From NCBI GenBank assembly GCA_003153775.1, contig PMBI01000083.1, positions 62,001 to 126,000 on the forward strand: 64,000 nucleotides of DNA. The letters run 5' to 3'. Numbering within the stretch: the stretch's first letter is position 1; each line of letters opens with the position of its first letter. Under the pieces are notes generated by a model. That model was not told where the DNA came from. It saw nothing but the letters and a program-made list of their open reading frames with translations, and ran no database searches. Position numbers and translations under genes: made by a program. Shown in pieces: positions 20,455 to 28,131 of the stretch. The DNA is from Syntrophaceae bacterium. GTDB taxonomy: Bacteria; Desulfobacterota; Syntrophia; Syntrophales; UBA2185.

Positions 20455-22692
20455 ATGTCACATGATCAGTTGATGAACTTAATTGATCGCATAGCCTCGG
20501 ACTTTCTGTTTCTTGAAGTTCAAGATGTGGATATTCCCACTGCCGGAAAGTTTCTCAATCAGCTTGATGCGATTATCAGAGGTGCGGAGGCTTTGAAGAT
20601 AGAACATCTGTCTTGCGTAGCCAGAGGCTTGAGCCGTCTTTTGGAGAAAAAAATACTGGATGAGGTGAAAGATACTGCAACCGCTTTTGCCACCTTTGAA
20701 AAAGGCATAACCATCATGCAGGAAATCGATCGGGGTTCCGGCAAAGGTGGAGATCAAGGGGCAGACATCAGTGGCTTTATGGAATCCTTAGTCTGCCTGA
20801 TCGGCCCCGCACAGGTCCCTGAAGCGCAAGGCGGCATGATCGAGACATCTGCAGCACCTGATAATGAATCAAACGTCGAACCGGAAAACAAGGTCGAAAT
20901 TCAGGATGAATCGTTGTTAAGGGACTTTATAGTTGAGGGGATCGAATATATAAACGAGATTGAAGTGAACATCTTGAATCTGGAGCAGGACCCCGGGAAT
21001 AAAGATTGTGTAAATTCTATCTTCAGGCCTTTTCATTCCATTAAGGGGGTGGCAAGTTTTCTCAACCTGGAGAACATAAGGGCTCTTGCCCATGACCTGG
21101 AGAGCCTTCTCGATAAGGTGAGAAACAATGAACTTTCCGTGACTGGCCAGGTTATTGACATCATACTTGACGGGGCTGACGCCTTAAAAGCAATGATCGG
21201 GCGGGTGAGAGACCGCATGGAGGGCAGGGCGGAGGCAACCCTTGAGATCGACTTGCCGGCTCTGGGGCAGCGCATACGATTTGCGCAACAAGGGAAATAT
21301 GAACAATCAGAACCAAAGAAGATAGGCGCAATACTCGTGGAAGACGGTCTGATTTCTGAGGACGCCTTGGAAGCATCACTTGAGCTTACTAAGAAAGCAC
21401 CTGATATTAAGATTGGTGAAGCGCTGATTGCGGAAGGGAAGGTGACCCCCAGGCAGGTTTCCCAAGCCCTGAGAAAACAAATGAGCCAGGTGGTAGATGT
21501 GACGTCAATAAGAGTGGATACGAGGAAGCTTGATGACCTGATAGACATGGTCGGTGAACTGGTCATCACGCAGTCGATGGTACGGCAGAGTCCCATCGTT
21601 CTATCCAATATGGACAGAAAGTTCTTCAGAGATATTTCCCAACTATCCAGCATCACATCGGAGCTGCAGAGGACGTCCACAAGCCTGAGGATGATTCCTA
21701 TAAAACAGACTTTTCAGAGGATGTCCCGCTTAGTCAGAGATCTTTCGAGGTCTGCGGGAAAATCGGTGAATGTGGTCACAGAAGGAGAGGATACGGAGAT
21801 AGACAGGAATATGGTGGAGGAGATTTATAACCCTCTTGTCCACCTGGTCAGAAATGCTGTGGACCACGGCATCGAGACTCCGGAGGAGCGGACAAAGGCG
21901 GGAAAGGGAGAGACGGGAACAATCCAGCTGAAGGCTTACCATAAGGGCGGAAACATCTTGATTGAGATATCGGATGACGGGAAGGGGTTAAGTAAAGAAA
22001 AGATACTAAATAAAGCTATTAATAACGGCACTGTCGCCTCAGCTGCGGGCCTCTCTGATCAGGATATATATCGATTTATCCTGCTTCCCGGACTGTCAAC
22101 GGCCGAGAAGATAACTGACGTATCCGGTCGCGGCGTTGGAATGGATGTGGTGAAGCAGGCAGTGGATAAATTAAGAGGCAAAATAGAGATCAACAGCCGT
22201 TACGGTTTTGGAACCACATTCGTAACAAGCTTTCCCCTGACGCTGGCCATCATCGACGGCATGATCGTGAGGGTTGGCCGTGAAAAATACATCGTGCCGA
22301 CTACCGCAATCAGAAGATTGCTCCGTCCCAATAAAGAATATTACAACACCGTCATTGGGCGGGGCGAGGTCATAAATGTTATGGGCAAGCTGCTGCCTCT
22401 CGTGCGGCTGCACGATCTATTCGATATAGAGCCCGATTGCCGGAACCCGTGGGAAGCAACGATCGTTGTCGTTGACGGCGAAAACGGATCGAAATGTTTG
22501 CTGGTAGATGAGATCATGGGTCAAGAGGAGGTCGTCATTAAAGGTCTCAGTGAAAGCTTGAGGCATGTAAAAGGGGTATCGGGCGGCGCAATATTGGGAG
22601 ACGGCAACATCGGACTGATACTGGATCCGGAAGGTTTATTTGAACTGAGCGAATTGCAAGGCTTTGGAGGTAATGGAGAGAAGAAGAATTGA
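20455..22692 (+). CDS. cheA: Chemotaxis histidine kinase CheA
   Basis: HPt FHSIKGVASFLNL; kinase LVRNAVDHGIETPEER, DDGKGL, GRGVGMDVVKQAVD; C-terminal CheW-like domain. Confidence 0.96.
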   Translation: MSHDQLMNLIDRIASDFLFLEVQDVDIPTAGKFLNQLDAIIRGAEALKIEHLSCVARGLSRLLEKKILDEVKDTATAFATFEKGITIMQEIDRGSGKGGDQGADISGFMESLVCLIGPAQVPEAQGGMIETSAAPDNESNVEPENKVEIQDESLLRDFIVEGIEYINEIEVNILNLEQDPGNKDCVNSIFRPFHSIKGVASFLNLENIRALAHDLESLLDKVRNNELSVTGQVIDIILDGADALKAMIGRVRDRMEGRAEATLEIDLPALGQRIRFAQQGKYEQSEPKKIGAILVEDGLISEDALEASLELTKKAPDIKIGEALIAEGKVTPRQVSQALRKQMSQVVDVTSIRVDTRKLDDLIDMVGELVITQSMVRQSPIVLSNMDRKFFRDISQLSSITSELQRTSTSLRMIPIKQTFQRMSRLVRDLSRSAGKSVNVVTEGEDTEIDRNMVEEIYNPLVHLVRNAVDHGIETPEERTKAGKGETGTIQLKAYHKGGNILIEISDDGKGLSKEKILNKAINNGTVASAAGLSDQDIYRFILLPGLSTAEKITDVSGRGVGMDVVKQAVDKLRGKIEINSRYGFGTTFVTSFPLTLAIIDGMIVRVGREKYIVPTTAIRRLLRPNKEYYNTVIGRGEVINVMGKLLPLVRLHDLFDIEPDCRNPWEATIVVVDGENGSKCLLVDEIMGQEEVVIKGLSESLRHVKGVSGGAILGDGNIGLILDPEGLFELSELQGFGGNGEKKN

Positions 22693-22713
22693 TCTTAAGC
22701 GGGAGGATGCATT

Positions 22714-23103
22714 ATGGATGTCAACAAAAAGATAAAGATCCTGGTTGTCGATGACTTCGCGACAATGCGAAAGGTTATAAGGAACCTTTTGAAACAGTCC
22801 GGCTATGAAAATATCACCGAGGCTGAAGATGGCGTGGTGGCCATGAACATGCTGAAGTCGACAAAAATTGATTTTGTGATTTCGGATTGGAATATGCCCA
22901 ATATGACAGGCATTGAACTTCTAAAGGCAGTAAGGTCAGATAACGAGCTCGGCTCAATGCCTTTTCTCATGGTGACTGCGGAGTCCCTTAAAGATAACGT
23001 CGTGGAGGCAGTTAAAGCCGGCGTCAGCAATTATATTGTGAAACCGTTTACCGCTGAAGTTCTCGGTGAGAAGATTGACAAAATATTGGAGAATATAAAG
23101 TAG
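22714..23103 (+). CDS. cheY: CheY response regulator
   Basis: KILVVDDFATMRKVIRNLL...DFVISDWNMPNMTGIELL...IVKPFTAE. Confidence 0.95.
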   Translation: MDVNKKIKILVVDDFATMRKVIRNLLKQSGYENITEAEDGVVAMNMLKSTKIDFVISDWNMPNMTGIELLKAVRSDNELGSMPFLMVTAESLKDNVVEAVKAGVSNYIVKPFTAEVLGEKIDKILENIK

Positions 23104-23105
23104 AT

Positions 23106-23588
23106 TTGAAAGGCATAATTATGAACGTTAAATATATCAATCCCTTTCTGGAGGGTACCATCGAGGTTTTAAAGACAATGGCCTTTGTAGATCCGCGGCC
23201 CGGTAAGCCATATCTCAAGAAAAACAATTTGGCCAAAGGCGACGTCAGCGGAATTATCGGTATCACCGGCACTATAAAAGGCTCACTCGCGCTGAGTTTC
23301 TCCACGGGCAGCATTCTGAAAATAGTTTCGAACATGCTCGGCGAGGAGATAACCTCCCTGAATGGTGAAATAAGAGATGCCGTAGGCGAGATAACCAACA
23401 TGGTATCCGGTGCGGCAAGGAAAAAAATTGAAGTCATGGGTTACAGTCTATCCGCCTCCCTTCCCACTGTTGTTTCCGGGGAGGACCACTCGATCATGCA
23501 TGTGCTCGGCGGACCCAGTATTGTAATTCCCTTTGATATGGATGAAGGGCCCTTCGTGGTAGATATCAGCATGGGTGACCCGCAATGA
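23106..23588 (+). CDS. CheX-family protein (second paralogue)
   Basis: NGEIRDAVGEITNMVSGAARKKIEVMGYSLSASLPTVVSG; conserved ExxN. Confidence 0.88.
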   Translation: MKGIIMNVKYINPFLEGTIEVLKTMAFVDPRPGKPYLKKNNLAKGDVSGIIGITGTIKGSLALSFSTGSILKIVSNMLGEEITSLNGEIRDAVGEITNMVSGAARKKIEVMGYSLSASLPTVVSGEDHSIMHVLGGPSIVIPFDMDEGPFVVDISMGDPQ

Positions 23589-23639
23589 GTCCGTGTTTCT
23601 CGGTCAGGCGCAACGGGTATTGTTGTGATTTAAGGACTA

Positions 23640-24194
23640 ATGCGGTTCTTCCAGGTAGAGAGATCGGCAATGGACTATAACAGCGACAAAAGAGAATACG
23701 CGCGAGTGGCTGCATTTCTGCCCCTTGACGTCCGTCTCGTTCCGCCGGAAGAGCGGGATATTCATAAACCTCGAATTTCCGGAGTGGCGATACTGGACAA
23801 TTTTGCAAAACCGTCCGAACTCGATGACAAGCCCCTGGCTCAGTGGCTTAACATGTTAAACGCCAAGCTTGACTCCATAATCAGTTCCCTCGCTGTTGAA
23901 CGTGAAGGTTTTGGATCTTTGACCTTTAAGTCAATGAATATCAGCGCCGCCGGGATGGGCTTCGAGTCCAAAGAGAAATACGATAAGGGGGCCTTCCTGG
24001 AATTGAAAATTTTGCTTTATATGTACCCCCACGTTGCTCTTTATCTGTACGGAGATGTGGTCAAATCGGAACGGGAAGGCGATGATTTTCATACGGCCGT
24101 TAAATTTACGGGATTGAGCGACGACATAAGAGATGAGATTATAAAATTTGTTTTCAGACGGCAGAGAGAAATCCTCAGTGCGAAAAGGGGATAG
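23640..24194 (+). CDS. PilZ-domain-like protein
   Basis: NMDYNSDKREYARVAAFLPLDVRLV at N-terminus; NISAAGMGFESKEKYDKGAFLELKILL typical PilZ pattern. Confidence 0.75.
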   Translation: MRFFQVERSAMDYNSDKREYARVAAFLPLDVRLVPPEERDIHKPRISGVAILDNFAKPSELDDKPLAQWLNMLNAKLDSIISSLAVEREGFGSLTFKSMNISAAGMGFESKEKYDKGAFLELKILLYMYPHVALYLYGDVVKSEREGDDFHTAVKFTGLSDDIRDEIIKFVFRRQREILSAKRG

Positions 24195-24206
24195 TCTTAG
24201 GGAAAT

Positions 24207-25067
24207 ATGATAGCTATTATAGGATTCATCGTTGTTGCTGGAGCTATTGCCGGAGGTTACCTGATGGAACACGGCAACCTTGGTGTACTGTTTCAGCCTG
24301 CCGAGATTGTTATCATCTTTGGTGCGGCCTTCGGAGCATTTCTGGTTGCGTCTCCCATGAAGGTAGTAAAGTCAACAGTAGGCAGTGTCTTAAAGATATT
24401 TACCAATAAACCTTATGTGAAAGCTGATTATCTCGAGGTTCTGATGCTGCTGAGCGAAATTTTCTATAAGATTAGAAAGCAGGGGCTCGTGTCAATTGAA
24501 GGCGATGTGGACGACCCCAAAGAAAGTTCGATTTTTAAGAATTACCCGAATGTCCTTAAGAACCACCATGCCATGACATTTGTAACGGATACCCTGAGGA
24601 TGGTTATAACGTCAACCATAGAGCCGCACGAGCTTGAAGCTTTGATGGACGCTGAATTAGAAGAACATCATGAAGATTCTCTAATACCGTCAAAGAATTT
24701 AACGACTACGGCAGATGCGCTTCCCGGGTTGGGTATTGTGGCCGCAGTATTGGGAGTAGTCCTGACCATGGGGAAGATAGGCGAGCCGCCCGAGGTTCTG
24801 GGACACAGCATAGGAGCGGCACTGGTTGGTACATTCCTGGGCGTTCTGATGTGCTATGGTTTTGTGGGACCAATGGCAAAAAACCTGGAATATATTGCGC
24901 AGGAAGACCTCCAGTATCTGAATGTTCTGAAGATCGCCCTCAAGTCCTTTGTCAGCAATAATGCTGCCCCTATGGTTGCAATTGAATTCGGCAGAAGGAT
25001 AATCCCGGCCAAGCAAAGGCCAACTTTTCTGGAAGTTGAGGAAGCTGTCAGGCAGGTTAGGAAATAA
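24207..25067 (+). CDS. motA: Flagellar motor stator MotA
   Basis: GGYLMEHGNLGVLFQPAEIVIIFGAAFGAF; PGLGIVAAVLGVVLTMGKIGEPPEVLGHSIGAALVGTFLGVL. Confidence 0.95.
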   Translation: MIAIIGFIVVAGAIAGGYLMEHGNLGVLFQPAEIVIIFGAAFGAFLVASPMKVVKSTVGSVLKIFTNKPYVKADYLEVLMLLSEIFYKIRKQGLVSIEGDVDDPKESSIFKNYPNVLKNHHAMTFVTDTLRMVITSTIEPHELEALMDAELEEHHEDSLIPSKNLTTTADALPGLGIVAAVLGVVLTMGKIGEPPEVLGHSIGAALVGTFLGVLMCYGFVGPMAKNLEYIAQEDLQYLNVLKIALKSFVSNNAAPMVAIEFGRRIIPAKQRPTFLEVEEAVRQVRK

Positions 25068-25858
25068 TGGCGGAAAGATTAAGACCCATCATTGTAGTAA
25101 AAAAGATAAAGAAGCATGCAGAGCATCATGGCGGTTCTTGGAAAGTCGCCTATGCGGATTTTGTTACGGCGATGATGGCTTTCTTCCTGTTGCTGTGGTT
25201 GTTGGCCATGGTTTCTCCTGAAAAAAGGATCGCATTATCTCAGTATTTCAAAGACTACAGCGTCTTCAAGGAGCAGGGCGAGAAAGTTACAAAGGGAGGG
25301 ACTGGCATTCTTGAATTCAATGGCGCCGGTAGAAAGGCTGGTAATGCACCCGGGAAAATGGAAGTGATGTCTCCTGAGAAATTGAAGACAAAAATCAAGA
25401 CAGCAGTTGATGCAAATCTAAAGACACTGAAGGATCAAGTACTCGTTGATGTCCATGAAGGGAATGTCCGAATACAGATAGTTGATAACGAGGGGAGCCA
25501 GATGTTTCTTCTCGGCAGCGCAAGGCCCACTGACAAAGCTCTGGAGATATTGTCTCTCGTGTCTGAGACGATAAAAGAGACACCCAATAAAATTATTGTT
25601 GAAGGACATACCGATGCGCTTCCTTACAAAGGCGGCGAAACGACCAACTGGGAGCTTTCCACCGCCAGGGCGTCGGCGGCAAGGCGGGTTCTTGAAAACG
25701 ATGGAATAACAGCAGACAGGATCGCAAAAGTAGTAGGGTTTGCGGATAATGATTTGCTGATCAAGCTTTACCCTAACGATCCTCGAAACAGAAGGATAAG
25801 CGTCATCATTCTGCCCATTCAGTATAATAATGCCTCGGCACCTTTTAATAATCGCTGA
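25067..25858 (+). CDS. motB: Flagellar motor protein MotB
   Basis: HHGGSWKVAYADFVTAMMAFFLLLWLLAM; OmpA-like IIVEGHTDALPY...NWELSTARASAARRVL; 1-bp overlap with motA. Confidence 0.95.
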   Translation: MAERLRPIIVVKKIKKHAEHHGGSWKVAYADFVTAMMAFFLLLWLLAMVSPEKRIALSQYFKDYSVFKEQGEKVTKGGTGILEFNGAGRKAGNAPGKMEVMSPEKLKTKIKTAVDANLKTLKDQVLVDVHEGNVRIQIVDNEGSQMFLLGSARPTDKALEILSLVSETIKETPNKIIVEGHTDALPYKGGETTNWELSTARASAARRVLENDGITADRIAKVVGFADNDLLIKLYPNDPRNRRISVIILPIQYNNASAPFNNR

Positions 25859-25910
25859 AGGCGGAAGCAATCCCCTTATCTGCCGACTGGCAGTACGTTC
25901 TTAAGAAGAT

Positions 25911-26300
25911 TTAACCATGTCGCCTCCGCCAGCGACTGAGCCTTTCAAATGCGCCGTCAACGGCCTTCAACAGCATTTCGGTATGCACCGGCTTCGTGAA
26001 AAAGTCGTCGAATCCCGCCTCCCGGCATTCCTCAATATCATATAACGCTGCCCAGCCGGTCATTGCGAAGATAATAGCAATGGGGTTGTCCTTTCGGATC
26101 TGTTTGCAAAGTTCTATGCCGTTCATGCCGAATAATTTGAGATCAAGGAATATGACCTCGATGTCTTCTTCTTTCAAAATCTCGAAGGCCGTCTCGGCCC
26201 CTTCTGCCAGTCGCACGTCATAGCCTTCGATGCCGAAGGCATCTTCAAGCAGATCGCGAACTGTCACCTCATCATCAACTACCAGAATTTTCTTCGCCAT
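25911..26300 (-). CDS. Response regulator (stand-alone receiver)
   Basis: KILVVDDEVTVRDLLEDAF...IEVIFLDLKLFGMNGIELC...FTKPVHTE. Confidence 0.92.
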   Translation of the reverse strand: MAKKILVVDDEVTVRDLLEDAFGIEGYDVRLAEGAETAFEILKEEDIEVIFLDLKLFGMNGIELCKQIRKDNPIAIIFAMTGWAALYDIEECREAGFDDFFTKPVHTEMLLKAVDGAFERLSRWRRRHG

Positions 26301-26335
26301 GAAACCGCTCCCTATTCCTCAAAGCACGGTGGTTG

Positions 26336-27085
26336 CTATATATCTATCTCCATATCATCGGTTGTCATAAAGGTATTCTTGAATATTTCTCGCGCTTCTC
26401 TCTCAGATTCTTTCCTTTCTCCCAAGGTCTTATATATTTCTGCATCGAAATGAACGAGAGCGAGGCTTCTTGCGCCGGCGTCTCGGGCAATAGTTGCGGC
26501 AGTCTCCGGGTTAAGATGCGGCCAGTTCTCAGAGGATTGGCCGCTCTTGTATGCACATTCAGCAATCAGGAGATCCGACGATCTCGCCAGATGGATGGCA
26601 TTATCACATAAACCTGTATCGGGACAGTAGCTGATGACCTTTCCTTCTATTTCAAATCTGTATCCTAAGGTCAGCGACGGATGCCTGAGCTCTCGGGCTT
26701 CCGTTGTGAATGGAAGTTTATCAGCCTCTTCCGGCAATTCATATGTATTGACGGGAAACGGCAGCTGCGAGATGGCTGCCGTGAAGGGGGCGTTGACAAA
26801 CATTTCCAGAATATCCCTTGTGCCGGTGGGGATGCAGATATTAAGGCCCTGTCGGAAGTTGAATTTGGTCAGCGTATGCAGGCCGATAATGTGGTCCAGA
26901 TGAAAATGGCTGAGGAAAAGGTAGACGGGTTTCGCATTCCCTTCATCTACATACCTGTCCAGTTTGTGGAGGCCGCCTCCGGCATCGAGGATAATCTCAT
27001 AATCATCCGTTCTTATGAGGATACAGACAGTGTTCCCGGTGTCGGTATCATACCAGCCGTTCGTGCCCAAGAAGATCACTCTCAC
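26336..27085 (-). CDS. Metallo-beta-lactamase-fold hydrolase (RNase Z-like)
   Basis: LFLSHFHLDHIIGL (HxHxDH), IAECAYKSGQ, ALVHFD. Confidence 0.88.
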   Translation of the reverse strand: MRVIFLGTNGWYDTDTGNTVCILIRTDDYEIILDAGGGLHKLDRYVDEGNAKPVYLFLSHFHLDHIIGLHTLTKFNFRQGLNICIPTGTRDILEMFVNAPFTAAISQLPFPVNTYELPEEADKLPFTTEARELRHPSLTLGYRFEIEGKVISYCPDTGLCDNAIHLARSSDLLIAECAYKSGQSSENWPHLNPETAATIARDAGARSLALVHFDAEIYKTLGERKESEREAREIFKNTFMTTDDMEIDI

Positions 27086-27103
27086 GTGTGCAGCACCAAA
27101 CTT

Positions 27104-27403
27104 TTAGGAACCAAGGATTATTTTCCTTGCTCTTTCGAAAAGATCCGTCCGAAAACCAGGGTAACCGGGAATAATCTGGTTTAAATATTTATTGATATAC
27201 TGACCGTCATACAGCAGCATTCTTTCAAATTCTCCAACCTTTCCTGATTTCTCTAAATTCTTCTTGACCTCACGGGTAAAAATATCTTCAAGTTGTCGTG
27301 CGTAATCCTTGGTTAGCTGCTTGAGGAATTCCTCATCGCATCCGCTTAATTTACCTTCCTGGAACATCTCGCGAACCCATTGTCTTGTGGTTTCCTCAAA
27401 CAT
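27104..27403 (-). CDS. Conserved hypothetical small protein
   Basis: ORF 99 aa, helical; directly upstream of and co-directional with the MBL-fold gene. Confidence 0.55.
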   Translation of the reverse strand: MFEETTRQWVREMFQEGKLSGCDEEFLKQLTKDYARQLEDIFTREVKKNLEKSGKVGEFERMLLYDGQYINKYLNQIIPGYPGFRTDLFERARKIILGS

Positions 27404-27475
27404 GTGCGTTTCTCTTTAAAAAAATACCCCGGGATTCAACCAATTACGTAAAGAATAAATAGTTTAGTCCTTGTA

Positions 27476-27640
27476 TCACTCCTCGCCGTCATACTCGCGC
27501 GATTCCAGGTCAATGAAAAGTCCCTCGGTGCCTGCGGGAGATACATCAACCCTCTCCTCACGTTTCTGGAGGTCATCAGTGTTGTATCCTTGCCAATCAA
27601 TCCTGAAATTCTTGTGTTTGATTCCTTCCTCTTGTTCCAT
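27476..27640 (-). CDS. Small acidic protein, 54 aa (below the track cutoff)
   Basis: Translated by hand: MEQEEGIKHKNFRIDWQGYNTDDLQKREERVDVSPAGTEGLFIDLESREYDGEE*; more protein-like than the overlapping track ORFs 27436..27654(-) and 27471..27671(+). Confidence 0.45.
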   Translation of the reverse strand: MEQEEGIKHKNFRIDWQGYNTDDLQKREERVDVSPAGTEGLFIDLESREYDGEE

Positions 27641-28131
27641 TGGTTCTCGTTCAATTCATTTGCAGAACTGATTGGAGCCTTTCAAATGTTTGTCTTCGCA
27701 CTTGCTGTTAGCTGACAGCTTTCGACCGGAACCTTGCCCATTCCATTTGATTTTACACAATGGGCGAAAAGAATTATAGGAGAGACAGAGGAGGCTGTCA
27801 ACGATAATCGACTTAGGTCTATTGTTCAGGGTTGTAGTATTACATCTGTCGTGATACTATTCGCGGCGATGTCGACGAATCATGAGTAATTGAATTCGGT
27901 AGCGAGCGCAGTCCCCGTAGCTCGCTGCGGGGTAAGCGAGCGAATTACGAACTACTGTTCCCTAAGAATCGAAGATTCTCCGCAGCTTGGCTGCGGAGAG
28001 CTTCAATAGAAGCGCAAAAGACTATTCCTGCCTTGCCGGTGGAGCGAAGGACGAGACATGAAATACCTTCTCCGGCGGGAAGTCCCGTATTGTGGGATGT
28101 GAGCTTCAACGCCGGAACTGGAGTACAGTAA

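Noticed and set aside
21033-21680. 215-aa minus-strand ORF inside cheA
   Set aside because: Low-complexity Ser-rich antisense translation of conserved cheA sequence.
27895-28130. Possible riboswitch in the leader of the PAS regulator
   Set aside because: Hairpins are present but I could not match a known riboswitch core; kept only as a structural observation.
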